Below, piece after piece: positions 41,673 to 51,683 of a stretch of 64,000 nt of DNA. The position numbers and the translations under genes were made by a program. This stretch comes from Streptomyces sp. MUM 203J. Lineage in GTDB: Bacteria; Actinomycetota; Actinomycetes; Streptomycetales; Streptomycetaceae. The stretch lies in contig NZ_JADWYO010000020.1 of assembly GCF_022414595.1 (NCBI RefSeq), forward strand, positions 1 to 64,000. Reading direction: 5' to 3'. The notes under the pieces are model-generated. The model ran no database searches. It was not told where the DNA came from and saw nothing but the letters and a program-made list of their open reading frames with translations. The stretch's first letter is position 1. Each line of letters opens with the position of its first letter.

Positions 41673-42407
41673 ATGTCTCGAATCGACGGCCGTACCCCCG
41701 AACAGCTCCGCCCGGTCACCATCGAGCGCGGCTGGAGCAAGCACGCCGAGGGCTCCGTCCTCATCTCCTGCGGTGACACCCGTGTCCTGTGCACCGCCTC
41801 CGTCACCGAAGGCGTCCCGCGCTGGCGCAAGGGCAGCGGCGAGGGCTGGGTCACCGCCGAGTACTCGATGCTCCCCCGCTCCACCAACACCCGCGGCGAC
41901 CGTGAGTCCGTCCGCGGCAAGATCGGCGGCCGCACCCACGAGATCTCCCGCCTCATCGGGCGATCCCTGCGTGCCGTCATCGACTACAAGGCGCTGGGCG
42001 AGAACACGATCGTCCTGGACTGCGACGTCCTCCAGGCCGACGGCGGCACCCGCACCACCGCCGTCACCGGCGCGTACGTCGCCCTCGCGGACGCGGTGGC
42101 CTGGGCCCAGCAGAAGAAGATCGTCAAGGCCGGGCGCCGACCGCTCACCGGCACCGTCTCCGCCGTCTCCGTCGGCATCGTCGACGGCACGCCGCTGCTC
42201 GACCTCCGCTACGAGGAGGACGTGCGCGCCGAGACCGACATGAACGTCGTCTGCACCGGAGACGGCCGCTTCGTGGAGGTGCAGGGCACGGCGGAAGGCG
42301 CGCCCTTCGACCGCAAGGAGCTGAACGCCCTGCTGGACCTGGCCACCGGCGGATGCGCCGACCTCGCCGCCCTGCAGCGCGAGGCACTCGGCACCACCGA
42401 GGCCTGA
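41673..42407 (+). CDS. rph: Ribonuclease PH
   Basis: 244 aa. Family features include [14 protein letters not shown] at the start, [22 protein letters not shown] with phosphate-binding Arg residues, and [44 protein letters not shown]. It trims tRNA 3' ends phosphorolytically. It leads a cluster with a lipoprotein gene and rdgB; the rph-rdgB pairing is conserved in actinobacteria. Confidence 0.97.
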   Translation: MSRIDGRTPEQLRPVTIERGWSKHAEGSVLISCGDTRVLCTASVTEGVPRWRKGSGEGWVTAEYSMLPRSTNTRGDRESVRGKIGGRTHEISRLIGRSLRAVIDYKALGENTIVLDCDVLQADGGTRTTAVTGAYVALADAVAWAQQKKIVKAGRRPLTGTVSAVSVGIVDGTPLLDLRYEEDVRAETDMNVVCTGDGRFVEVQGTAEGAPFDRKELNALLDLATGGCADLAALQREALGTTEA

Positions 42408-42532
42408 GCAACCCGGCGCCCCCGCCCGGCGTCTCACCGGACACGGGCGTACGGCCTGGCCCCCAGGCCCGTGCGCCCGTCCGGCACATCTCAGCCCGTC
42501 ATGTCCGTACATCCCGGGGAGGGACCCACCAC

Positions 42533-42916
42533 ATGCGCCGCCGAGGCCTCACCACAGCAACCGTGTTCCTGTCCCTCACCGTGGCCGCCGCGGCGCTCAC
42601 CGGCTGCGGCGCGCTCGACAAGGCCTTCGACTGCGTCAGGACCGCCGACGCGATAGCGACCAGTGTCGACCAGCTCAGCCGGGCCGTGGCGGACGGCAGC
42701 GACCCCACGCAGCTCGCGGAGTCCCTGGACACCATCGACGAGGAGATCGGCAACCTCAAGAACACCACCGGAGACGCCGACCTGTCGAAGGCGGTGGACG
42801 ACCTCTCCACGGCGGTGGAGTCCGTCCGCACGGCCGTCGAGAACGGCGACGCGACCCCGGACCTGTCCGGAGTCACCGGCGCGGCCACCGAGGTGGGCAG
42901 GATCTGCACGCCGTGA
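42533..42916 (+). CDS. Lipoprotein, helical
   Basis: 127 aa, GGGGAGGG before the ATG. The signal peptide has lipobox LTGC (Cys near 23). The mature domain is a predicted helical bundle with heptad-like repeats (SVDQLSRAVADGSDPTQLAESLDTIDEEIGNL) and two further Cys (DCVRTADA, RICTP) that could form a disulphide. It lies between rph and rdgB in the same direction. No family is recognised. Confidence 0.8.
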   Translation: MRRRGLTTATVFLSLTVAAAALTGCGALDKAFDCVRTADAIATSVDQLSRAVADGSDPTQLAESLDTIDEEIGNLKNTTGDADLSKAVDDLSTAVESVRTAVENGDATPDLSGVTGAATEVGRICTP

Positions 42917-42938
42917 GGCCGCAGGGATACTGGACGCC

Positions 42939-43541
42939 ATGACCCGCCTGATCCTCGCCACCCGCAACACGAAGAAGGTCGCCGAACTCCGGGCGATCCT
43001 CGCGGACGCCGCCCTTCCGCACGACCTGGTCGGCGCGGACGCCTACCCCGAGGTCCCCGACGTCAGGGAGACGGGCGTCACCTTCGCGGAGAACGCCCTG
43101 CTGAAGGCCCGTTCCCTGGCCCGGGCCACCGGCCACCCGGCCATCGCGGACGACTCCGGTCTGTGCGTCGACGTCCTGGGCGGTGCCCCCGGCATCTTCT
43201 CGGCCCGCTGGGCCGGCGCCCACGGAGACGACCGGGCCAACCTGAACCTGCTCCTGGCCCAGCTGTCCGACATCGACGAACCGCACCGCGCCGCCCACTT
43301 CGCCTGCGCCGCGGCGCTGGCCCTCCCCGACGGCACGGAACACGTCGTGGAGGGCCGCCTGGAGGGCACCCTCCGCCACGCCCCCTCCGGCACCGGCGGC
43401 TTCGGCTACGACCCGATCCTTCAGCCGGCCGGCGAGACCCGGACCTGCGCGGAGCTGACGCCGGACGAGAAGAACAGCATCAGCCACCGGGGCAAGGCCT
43501 TCCGCGCGCTCGTCCCCGTGCTGCGGGAACTGCTGGGCTGA
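42939..43541 (+). CDS. rdgB: Inosine/xanthosine triphosphate pyrophosphatase (RdgB/HAM1)
   Basis: 200 aa. Motifs: LILATRNTKKVAELRAIL, DVRETGVTFAENALLKA, IADDSGLCVDVLGGAPGIFSARWAG, GTGGFGYDPIL and SHRGKAFRAL. It hydrolyses ITP, dITP and XTP to monophosphates, clearing non-canonical purines from the nucleotide pool. It starts 22 nt after the lipoprotein stop and ends at a hairpin shared with the tRNA-Leu gene. Confidence 0.96.
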   Translation: MTRLILATRNTKKVAELRAILADAALPHDLVGADAYPEVPDVRETGVTFAENALLKARSLARATGHPAIADDSGLCVDVLGGAPGIFSARWAGAHGDDRANLNLLLAQLSDIDEPHRAAHFACAAALALPDGTEHVVEGRLEGTLRHAPSGTGGFGYDPILQPAGETRTCAELTPDEKNSISHRGKAFRALVPVLRELLG

Positions 43542-43554
43542 TTCCGGGCACAGA

Positions 43555-43591
43555 AATGGCCTGCGCATCATTCTTTGATCCGCAGGCCATT
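43555..43591. terminator. Bidirectional terminator (rdgB / tRNA-Leu)
   Basis: An 11-bp stem AATGGCCTGCG/CGCAGGCCATT with a 15-nt loop sits between the convergent rdgB and tRNA-Leu. Confidence 0.75.
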
Positions 43592-43596
43592 CAGCG

Positions 43597-43680
43597 TGCG
43601 GCGGAAGGGATTCGAACCCTCAAGCCCGATCAAGGGCCACAGATCCTAAGTCTGCTGCGTCGCCATTGCGCCACCGCCGC
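43597..43680 (-). tRNA. tRNA-Leu (anticodon TAG)
   Basis: A class II tRNA of 84 nt. The acceptor is GCGGCGG/CCGCCGC and the anticodon loop CTTAGGA lies in a CAGA/TCTG stem. A long variable arm built on GGCCCTTGATCGGGCT and the T arm GGGTTCGAATCCC follow. The discriminator is A; CCA is not encoded, unlike the tRNA-Lys in this window. It reads CTA leucine codons, which are rare in Streptomyces. Confidence 0.95.
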
Positions 43681-44050
43681 TTGCCGCCAGCCATGGTAGC
43701 GGGCTGCCGGCCGGGACGAGTACCTCGTGGGCGCCGGTATGCCAGCCCGCCCCTGTCCGGGCGGCAGGTGCCGGTCGGTGCGCGGCGATCCGGGCACGGG
43801 TCACCGGCAGACGAGGGCGGCCGTCCTCCGCCGGGCCCGACGAGGCCGCCCCTGTCGGCGTGTTGGGCCCGGTCCGGCAGGACCGCCGAGACCCGGTCCG
43901 CGATCGGCGAGGGCGACGGCCTCGCTTCCCGCTGAGGCGGCAGGACGGGAATCGCCCGCACCGGGCGGACAGTACGGGCCGCGTGACCCCGCTCACCGGT
44001 GCGCTCCGCCGGTACACGGCCCGTGCGCGGCCGGACGCGGCCCGGCCTCA
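43681..44050. other. Intergenic region without a recognisable gene
   Basis: About 370 bp of GC-rich sequence upstream of tRNA-Leu should contain its promoter. Frames here are low-complexity and give no recognisable protein. Confidence 0.5.
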
Positions 44051-44093
44051 GGCGAGGAGCCGGGCCCGGTCCGGCCGGGTCCGGCTCCTCGCC
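44051..44093 (-). terminator. Terminator of the poly-alanine protein gene
   Basis: GGCGAGGAGCCGG (44051-44063) pairs perfectly with 44081-44093, and an inner CCCGG/CCGGG extends the stem. Confidence 0.7.
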
Positions 44094-44114
44094 GTCCTCG
44101 TCATCGCCGCGCGC

Positions 44115-44582
44115 TCAGTCCTCCTCGGAGCCTCCGGCAGCGGCAGCGGCGGCAGCGGCGTCACCTGAGGCGGCGGCAGCGGCGGCAGCGGCGCCGTCAC
44201 CCGAAGCGGCGGCGGCAGCGGCGGCGGCACCGTCGCCTGCCGCAGCCGCGGCGGCCGCGGCCGAACCGCCGTTCTCGTCGCTCTGGTAGGTCTCGTGGTC
44301 CCTCTCGGCTTCGAGAGCCTGACCGGAACCGTCGGCGCCCAGGGTGCTCGGGGTCATGGACTGCTCGGCTCCGTCGGAGACGGTCACGACAGCGCCTGTG
44401 CCGGGGCCGGTGAGGACGGAGCAGCCGTTCTCATAGAGGAGCACGAGCTCACCCTGAGCGTACGTGCAGTTGCTGCCGCTGACGACAAGATCGCCGTCGT
44501 CGGCCGCCGCGACCGAGGCCGTTGCCCCGATCATGGCCGCGGCGGCGAAGGTGACGGCGGCGATCCTGGATATCCTGCGCAT
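44115..44582 (-). CDS. Exported protein with tandem octa-alanine tail
   Basis: 155 aa from ATG 44582. A signal peptide (to about residue 27, ending SVAAA) is followed by an about 75-residue domain with two Cys (SGSNCTYAQGE, ENGCSVLTG) and an acidic segment. The C-terminal 48 residues consist of four blocks of eight Ala separated by GDG, SGDG and SGD, ending GGSEED. The tail would form regular Ala helices or fibres or a flexible wall-spanning stalk. No sorting signal is present. The DNA is a GCN trinucleotide-like repeat and likely length-variable. Confidence 0.75.
   Translation of the reverse strand: MRRISRIAAVTFAAAAMIGATASVAAADDGDLVVSGSNCTYAQGELVLLYENGCSVLTGPGTGAVVTVSDGAEQSMTPSTLGADGSGQALEAERDHETYQSDENGGSAAAAAAAAGDGAAAAAAAASGDGAAAAAAAASGDAAAAAAAAGGSEED
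44136..44261 (-). repeat. Tandem poly-Ala coding repeat
   Basis: Four blocks encode Ala8 separated by 3-4 residue Gly/Asp/Ser spacers. The DNA is a dense GGC/GCC-GCN repeat prone to slippage. Confidence 0.85.
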
Positions 44583-44608
44583 CTGGTTCTGCCTTTCCCG
44601 CCCTCGCG

Positions 44609-45178
44609 TCAACGAGGAACGAAACGGTTGGGGTTCCGCCCCTGAGTCTTCACTCGGCTCCTGTGCTGTGCCCGTCGGGCAAGGCCGTTCGTATGAGAGG
44701 TGCGGTACGGCAGGCTCCCGTCCCGTCCGGTCGCGCTCGGCGAGCCGGGCCCCGCGCCGTCTGCCCGTACCGGCCTGCGGTGCGGCGGCACCGTGCCCTC
44801 CTTCAGGGCCCGGAACGACATCTCGGGGTGTGCCTCGAAGAGCCGTGCCGCCACCGGGCTCGTCCACGCGGGCGTACACCCCACGGGGCGGGTTCGGGGC
44901 TCAGGCAGGGTCGGAGCACCGGGGCCGGGCGGCGCCGCGGCGCCCCTCGGCCACACCGCACGCGGCGGCACCCGGCCCCGTGCGGCCCCGGCGGCATGTC
45001 CGCTGCCGCACCCGCGAGTTCACCGGCCGTGCCCCGGGCCAGGAGAGCGCACGGAGCGGTGACGAACCGCGCCTCCACGAGGCGGGCCGGCGGTGCGTCC
45101 TCGGGAAGCCGTGCCGCCCCCGGTCTCCAGCACCGGCCCGCCGCCCGGAAGACCGGGTGCGCCGACCGTCATCACCAA
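44609..45178 (-). pseudogene. Possible decayed DUF429-type nuclease gene
   Basis: On the minus strand, one frame reads LVEARFVTAPCALLARG...GAAADMPPGPHGAG around 45080-44980, and another reads VAARLFEAHPEMSFRALKEG around 44860-44800. The second piece matches the EVHPEVSFRAL-type block of DUF429 (RNase H-fold) proteins, and the first is compatible with the preceding AVDMPIGLP-type region. The pieces are in different frames with no intact start-to-stop reading. I read it as a frameshifted relic, with low certainty. Otherwise this stretch of about 745 bp holds nothing I can support. Confidence 0.3.
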
Positions 45179-45265
45179 GGGGGAGGGCTGTGCCGTCACT
45201 TGGCGGCGCGACGACCGGGACGAAGGCCGGGCACCTCCGGGCCGAGGACGTCATCCGTCACGGAT

Positions 45266-45298
45266 GAAGGGGTGTGCTCCCGTGGAGCACACCCCTTC
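45266..45298 (-). terminator. Terminator of the DUF4142 gene
   Basis: A perfect 15-bp stem GAAGGGGTGTGCTCC/GGAGCACACCCCTTC with loop CGT is followed by a second, shorter GGCCCC/GGGGCC-type hairpin. Confidence 0.85.
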
Positions 45299-45327
45299 AA
45301 GCGGCCCCGTGGAGCGGGCCCCTTCGG

Positions 45328-46011
45328 CTAGTTCGACTCCTTCGGGGCCACCGCTGCGGCGACCTCGTCGTAGGTTCCCCCGACGACCAGTCCCGTGTCG
45401 TCCAGTACCTTCTGGTGGTCGAGGACGGTGAGGTTGGCCTGGTCGGCGAAGGTGCGGACGACCGAGTTCTTGGTGGTGGCGCGCACCTGCGCGATCGTGA
45501 CGAACACCTTGCCGTGTGACGAGCGCAGGACGTTGGCGAACATCTGGTCGAACTCCGCGCCGCTGGCGTTCTGCATCTTCCGTACCAGGGCCTGCTGTTC
45601 GGGTGTGGCCTCGTCGGGTATGGCCACGTTCAGGGACTGGGACGCGTCACGGACCATCGCGTCGAGCTTGCTGTGTCCTTCCATGAGGTGGACCCCGGCA
45701 CGTTTGACCGCCTCGCTGGAGGCGTGCGTCTGGGCCAGGCGGCCCACCGGCGCTTCCCAGAGGTTGGCCTGCCGCACCTTCACCAGCAGGGTCTTGTCCA
45801 GCTCGCTGAGTTCTCCGGCCGAGGTCACGTCACCGCCGGGGGCGACGGGCGACGCGCTGGGGAAGCCGGAGCTGGCCAGCTCGCTCGCGTTGGCACTGCC
45901 CCGAGTGACCCACAGGGCGGCGGCGGAGACGGCCGCGAGGAGCAGGAGCACAACGGTCACGACGAGACTGCGCGGGTACGAGGACGTGAGGCTTCGCGCA
46001 TGTGCGTTCAT
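45328..46011 (-). CDS. DUF4142 exported protein
   Basis: 227 aa from ATG 46011 (an ATG 36 nt upstream is possible). An N-terminal membrane or signal segment (SLVVTVVLLLLAAVSAAALWV) is followed by the DUF4142 four-helix bundle: ELSELDKTLLVKVRQANLWE, VKRAGVHLMEGHSKLDAMVRD, ATPEQQALVRKMQNASGAEFDQMFANVLRSSHGKVF, VRTFADQANLTVLDHQKVL. The family has a ferritin-like appearance and occurs in the periplasm or wall zone; function unclear. Confidence 0.9.
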   Translation of the reverse strand: MNAHARSLTSSYPRSLVVTVVLLLLAAVSAAALWVTRGSANASELASSGFPSASPVAPGGDVTSAGELSELDKTLLVKVRQANLWEAPVGRLAQTHASSEAVKRAGVHLMEGHSKLDAMVRDASQSLNVAIPDEATPEQQALVRKMQNASGAEFDQMFANVLRSSHGKVFVTIAQVRATTKNSVVRTFADQANLTVLDHQKVLDDTGLVVGGTYDEVAAAVAPKESN

Positions 46012-46257
46012 GGTGTGCCGTACGGATGCGGACCCCGCACCGTTCACCGCATCGGCCGGAACATCTGCCGGAGCGGTCCGCGCGGCCGTTCACCGCCGGT
46101 CCCGGGGCAGAACGGCCGGAGAGCCCGAGCATGATCCGCGACCGGACCGAGGGCCCGGCTCGGTCACCTGAGGGGAACCCGTCACGCGCGGGGCGGAGAC
46201 ACCCGACAGGCGGATCATGCCCGGGCCCGGGGGCCGACATGATCCGCCGGACGCTCC

Positions 46258-47655
<1,398 letters not shown>

Positions 47656-47772
47656 TCAGGCGGCGGCGCCGCGCGGACACATGGCGCTGGAGAGGCGGCA
47701 CAGGTCGACGTGCAGCCGCGCCACGAGCAGGAGGGTGCCCGGCGTCTGTTCGCTCACGTCGTTCGAAACCAT
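47656..47772 (-). CDS. Cysteine-containing leader peptide
   Basis: 38 aa, ATG 47772. The sequence LVARLHVDLCRLSSAMCPRG matches the short actinobacterial leader peptides found upstream of sulfur and cysteine genes (RRHVDLCRxxSAxC pattern). Two Cys codons near the end would stall ribosomes when Cys-tRNA is low. It lies 154 nt before cysO, so it is positioned to control cysO-cysM by attenuation or coupling. Ribosome site weak. Confidence 0.68.
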   Translation of the reverse strand: MVSNDVSEQTPGTLLLVARLHVDLCRLSSAMCPRGAAA

Positions 47773-47815
47773 GCGGGCATCGTAGCGATTCCCGGGCCCC
47801 CAAAAAGAGTGTGAT

Positions 47816-47850
47816 CTCGCATGCCGGACGAATCGCACTCGCCATGCGAG
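47816..47850. repeat. Inverted repeat upstream of the cys leader
   Basis: CTCGCATG (47816-47823) and CATGCGAG (47843-47850) are perfect 8-bp arms with a 19-nt spacer, located between mec and the leader peptide. It could be a regulator operator or a weak mec terminator. Confidence 0.45.
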
Positions 47851-47872
47851 ACACACACGGAGAGACGCCTGG

Positions 47873-48301
47873 TCAGTAGGCTTCCACGACCTTGACCTCT
47901 TCCTCCGTGATCACGCCGTCCACGATACGGAACGAGCGGAACTGGAAGGGCCCGGCGCCGTCGGCGTCAGCCGTGGACACGAGCACGTAGTGCGCCTCGG
48001 GCTCGTTCGCGTAGGAGACGTCGGTGCGCGACGGGTACGCCTCGGTCGCGGTGTGTGAGTGGTAGATCACGACCGGCTCCTCGTCGCGGTCGTCCATCTC
48101 GCGGTAGAGCTTGAGCAGGTCACCCGAGTCGAACTCGTAGAACGTGGGCGAGCGGGCGGCATTGAGCATCGGGACGAAGCGCTCGGGGCGGCCGGTGCCG
48201 GCCGGGCCCGCGACCACGCCGCAGGCCTCGTCCGGGTGGTCGGCGCGGGCGTGCGCGACGATCTGGTCGTGCAGGGCCCGTGTGATGGTCAGCATGCGCA
48301 T
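47873..48301 (-). CDS. mec: Mec, JAMM metalloprotease acting on CysO-Cys
   Basis: 142 aa. JAMM motif: Glu in DEACGVVAG, then YHSHTATEAYPSRTD (HxH...S..D zinc site). It belongs to the M67 family and hydrolyses the CysO-cysteine bond to release cysteine. ATG at 48301 or 48295; the second would be leaderless behind a TATCCT -10 candidate. A large terminator hairpin lies only 14 nt upstream of the first ATG. Confidence 0.9.
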   Translation of the reverse strand: MRMLTITRALHDQIVAHARADHPDEACGVVAGPAGTGRPERFVPMLNAARSPTFYEFDSGDLLKLYREMDDRDEEPVVIYHSHTATEAYPSRTDVSYANEPEAHYVLVSTADADGAGPFQFRSFRIVDGVITEEEVKVVEAY

Positions 48302-48314
48302 CAGGATAAGCAGA

Positions 48315-48353
48315 TGGACCTACCCGTACCGAAGAGTGGTACGGGTAGGTCCA
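48315..48353 (-). terminator. Terminator of the amino-acid permease gene
   Basis: A perfect 16-bp stem TGGACCTACCCGTACC/GGTACGGGTAGGTCCA with a 7-nt loop (GAAGAGT) is placed between the permease stop and mec start, both on the minus strand. Confidence 0.88.
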
Positions 48354-48407
48354 CATGCCGGACGGACATCGGGCTGCGGGGCCGGTCCGCGGTGCGGGGG
48401 AAGCCGC

Positions 48408-49826
48408 TCAGCGCTTCCTGAAGGCCGCCGCCTCCGGGCTCCGGGACCGCAGCGCCAGGTACGCGGCGCCCAGCAGCGCGGCCCACACGGGCGCACAGTA
48501 CAGCGACACCCTGGCCCCCTCGTCGGCCGCCATCAGCGCGATGACGAACCCGAGGAAGACCAGCGCGAACCAGCTCGTCCAGGGCGCGCCCGGCGCCCGG
48601 AAGGAGGACTGCGGCAGCTCGCCCCGGTCCGCCCTGGCCCGGTAGCGGATGTGGCTGACGAGGATCATGATCCAGGCCCACATGCCGGAGACGGTCGCGA
48701 AGGAGACGACCTTCTCGAAGGCGTCGCCGGGCCACCGGTAGTTGATCCACACGCCGACCAGCATCAGCGCGGCGGAGAAGGTCGTGCCGACCAGTGGGGT
48801 GCCTGAGCCGGTGAGCCGGGTGAACAGCTTCGGGCCCTGGCCGTTGAGCGCGAGGTCGCGCAGCATGCGGCCGGTGGAGTACATGCCGGAGTTGCAGGAC
48901 GACAGTGCGGCGGTGAGGACGACGAAGTTCACGATCGCGGCGCCCACCCCCAGGCCCATCTTCTCGAACGCGGCGACGAACGGGGAGACGCCCGGCTGGA
49001 ACTCGCTCCACGGGACGACCGACAGGATCATGATCAGCGCGCCGACGTAGAAGACGGCGATCCGCCACGGCACGGTGTTGATCGCCTTGGGGAGGGTGGT
49101 CTCGGGGTCCTTGGACTCGCCCGCGGTGACGCCGACCAGCTCCACGGCGAGGAAGGCGAACATCACGATCTGGAGGGTCATCAGCGTGCTGCCGACGCCG
49201 TTGGGGAAGAAGCCGCCCTCGTCCCACAGGTGGGTCACGGAGGCGGTGTCGCCGGCGTCGGAGAATCCGAGGGTCAGGATCCCGGCACAGATGAGGATCA
49301 TGCCGATGATGGCCGTGACCTTCACCATCGAGAACCAGAACTCCAGCTCACCGAAGAGCTTCACGGAGATCAGGTTCGCCGCGTACAGGACGACGGTGAA
49401 GGCGAGCGCCGAGATCCACTGGGGGATGTCCCACCAGTACGTCATGTAGGTCGCGGCGGCGGTGACCTCGGTGATCCCGGTGACGACCCAGAAGAGCCAG
49501 TACGTCCAGCCGGTGACGAAGCCCGCGAAGGGGCCGACGAACTCGCGGGCGTACTCGGAGAACGAACCGGACACCGGTCGGTACATGAGCAGCTCGCCCA
49601 GCGCCCGCATGATGAAGAAGATGACCAGGCCCGCGAGCGCGTAGGCCAGGATCAGGCTGGGGCCCGCCTTGGATATGGCGGTGCCCGCGCCGAGGAAGAG
49701 GCCGGTGCCGATGGCGCCGCCGATCGCGATCATCTGGATCTGGCGGGCGCCCAGACCGCGCTGGTAGCCCTCGCCTTCGCCGGCTCCGTCGCCGGCGTGT
49801 TCTTTCTCGACCTGCAGTGAGGTCAT
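48408..49826 (-). CDS. APC-family amino acid permease
   Basis: 472 aa from ATG 49826. Twelve predicted helices with the APC/AAT signature IQMIAIGGAIGTGLFLGAG near residue 35 and ALGELLMYRPVSGSFSEYA. It looks like the GabP/AnsP/LysP-type AAT branch; substrate candidates are asparagine, GABA or basic amino acids. It is probably a proton symporter in the cytoplasmic membrane. It is flanked by hairpins, so the unit is monocistronic. Confidence 0.92.
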   Translation of the reverse strand: MTSLQVEKEHAGDGAGEGEGYQRGLGARQIQMIAIGGAIGTGLFLGAGTAISKAGPSLILAYALAGLVIFFIMRALGELLMYRPVSGSFSEYAREFVGPFAGFVTGWTYWLFWVVTGITEVTAAATYMTYWWDIPQWISALAFTVVLYAANLISVKLFGELEFWFSMVKVTAIIGMILICAGILTLGFSDAGDTASVTHLWDEGGFFPNGVGSTLMTLQIVMFAFLAVELVGVTAGESKDPETTLPKAINTVPWRIAVFYVGALIMILSVVPWSEFQPGVSPFVAAFEKMGLGVGAAIVNFVVLTAALSSCNSGMYSTGRMLRDLALNGQGPKLFTRLTGSGTPLVGTTFSAALMLVGVWINYRWPGDAFEKVVSFATVSGMWAWIMILVSHIRYRARADRGELPQSSFRAPGAPWTSWFALVFLGFVIALMAADEGARVSLYCAPVWAALLGAAYLALRSRSPEAAAFRKR

Positions 49827-50098
49827 GGTCGTACTGCGCCTTTCTCCACGCTGATCCCCCCGGACATGGCTGGAGTGCCGCCGACGATCGGTCGGCGCGG
49901 CGCCCCCGGGAACATGGGTGGCGTTCCCGGGCGGTCGTGCAGATGTATCACGCTCGTACACATATCGGCCGTAGCGTTCTGTGACGCACGCCACCGGCAA
50001 AACAGACGCGCCCGCGCCTTTCAGGAGGAAAGGCACGGGCGGCATGGACAGATCGTTATACGGAGTTGAGCGTCCGCTGAGCGAACGTCCCGCAAAGC

Positions 50099-50134
50099 GG
50101 ACGCCCCCGCACCGTTCCCGGTGCGGGGGCGTCC
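50099..50134 (-). terminator. Terminator of the AGCS symporter gene
   Basis: A perfect 15-bp stem GGACGCCCCCGCACC/GGTGCGGGGGCGTCC with loop GTTCCC lies 32 nt after the symporter stop. Confidence 0.88.
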
Positions 50135-50165
50135 AGCCGTACGACTCGGACAGTCGCCGTATGGC

Positions 50166-51683
50166 TCAGAGGGTCTTCGCAGGCTCCTGCTCGGCCTCCT
50201 CGGGCTCCTCCTCGCCGGCGTCGCGGCGGCGGACGAAGGCCAGGAAGGAGTTCAGCTCCTTCTTGACGATCGGGGCCAGCAGGTACAGGCCGATGATGTT
50301 GACGACGGCCAGCATGAAGAGGACCGAGTCGGCCAGGGAGATCAGCGCGTCCAGCGACATCAGCGAGCCGAGGATCGCGATCAGGGAGTAGAGGACCTTG
50401 AAGGTGATCTCGCTCGCCTTGCTGCGGCCGAACATGTGCGTCCAGGCCTTGAGGCAGTAGTAGCCCCAGGTGATCAGCGTGGAGAAGGCGAACAGCAGCA
50501 CCGCGAGGGTCAGGATCCAGTTGAAGCCCGGGATCACGGTGGTGAAGGCGTCCGACGTGATGGTGACGCCGCCGATGCTCTCGCCCTCGCGGGCCTTCAG
50601 CCAGCTGTCGGGGCTCGCGATGACGATGGTCAGCGCGGTCATGGTGCAGATGACGACCGTGTCGATGAACGGCTCCAGCAGGGCGACCAGACCCTCGGAC
50701 GCGGGGTGCTTGGTCTTGACCGCGGAGTGCGCGATCGGGGCGGAGCCGAGACCGGCCTCGTTGGAGAAGGCGGCGCGCTTGAAGCCGACGATCAGGGCAC
50801 CGATGACACCACCGGCGACACCCTTCGGGCTGAAGGCCTCGGAGACGATCGTGCCGACGGCCTCCGGCACCGCGGTGACGTTGGCCAGGATGACCACGAG
50901 GCAGGCGACGACGTACATGCCGGCCATGGCCGGGACCAGGCGGCTGGTGACCGCGGCGACCGAACGGAGGCCGCCGAGCAGGACCAGGCCGACGAGCGCG
51001 GCGATCAGGATGCCGAAGAACAGCGCGTAGGTCGAGGAGGCGCCGCCGGTGGTGTTGGACAGCTGCGAGTAGCTCTGGTTGACCTGGAAGAGGTTGCCGC
51101 CGAAGAGGCCGAAGAACAGGACCATGATGGCGGCGAGGAAGGCCAGCACCTTGCCCGCGGTCTTGGCGCGCGGACCGAAGCGGTCGACGAGGCCCTTGCG
51201 GAGGTAGTGCATCGGGCCACCGGAGACGGTGCCGTCAGCGTGTACCTCGCGGTACTTCACGCCCAGGGTGACCTCGACGAACTTGGAGGCCATGCCGAGC
51301 AGACCGCAGAGGATCATCCAGAACGTGGCGCCCGGGCCGCCGATGGAGACGGCGACGGCCACACCGGCGATGTTGCCGAGGCCGACGGTGCCGGAGACGG
51401 CGGCGGTCAGGGCCTGGAAGTGGTTGACCTCGCCGTGCGAGCCCTTCTCGTCGTACTTGCCGCGTACGACGTTCAGCGCGAGCTTGAACTTGCGGAACTG
51501 GAGGAACCCGAACCAGCCCGTGAACACCAGACCAGCCACGACAAGCCAGGCGACGATGAGCGGGAGCTCGGTGCCGCCGACGGGGACCGAGTAGAAGACG
51601 ACTTCGCCGACCTTGTCGGCGAGGGGGCCGACGAAGTCACTGACTTTTTCGTCGATGTTCTGGGCGATGGAGTCGAGAGACAT
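50166..51683 (-). CDS. Sodium:alanine symporter family (AGCS) protein
   Basis: 505 aa. AGCS landmarks: ALTAAVSGTVGLGNIAGVAVAVSIGGPGATFWMILCGLLGM, KYREVHADGTVSGGPMHYL, and AFSNEAGLGSAPIAHSA. It imports alanine, glycine or serine with sodium in the family. It is preceded by a 460-bp leader with no other gene and by a hairpin-bounded 3' end. Confidence 0.94.
   Translation of the reverse strand: MSLDSIAQNIDEKVSDFVGPLADKVGEVVFYSVPVGGTELPLIVAWLVVAGLVFTGWFGFLQFRKFKLALNVVRGKYDEKGSHGEVNHFQALTAAVSGTVGLGNIAGVAVAVSIGGPGATFWMILCGLLGMASKFVEVTLGVKYREVHADGTVSGGPMHYLRKGLVDRFGPRAKTAGKVLAFLAAIMVLFFGLFGGNLFQVNQSYSQLSNTTGGASSTYALFFGILIAALVGLVLLGGLRSVAAVTSRLVPAMAGMYVVACLVVILANVTAVPEAVGTIVSEAFSPKGVAGGVIGALIVGFKRAAFSNEAGLGSAPIAHSAVKTKHPASEGLVALLEPFIDTVVICTMTALTIVIASPDSWLKAREGESIGGVTITSDAFTTVIPGFNWILTLAVLLFAFSTLITWGYYCLKAWTHMFGRSKASEITFKVLYSLIAILGSLMSLDALISLADSVLFMLAVVNIIGLYLLAPIVKKELNSFLAFVRRRDAGEEEPEEAEQEPAKTL

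Noticed and set aside
43681..44050. Small protein upstream of tRNA-Leu
   Set aside because: Frames are Arg/Pro/Gly-rich on both strands with no ribosome site or recognisable domain.
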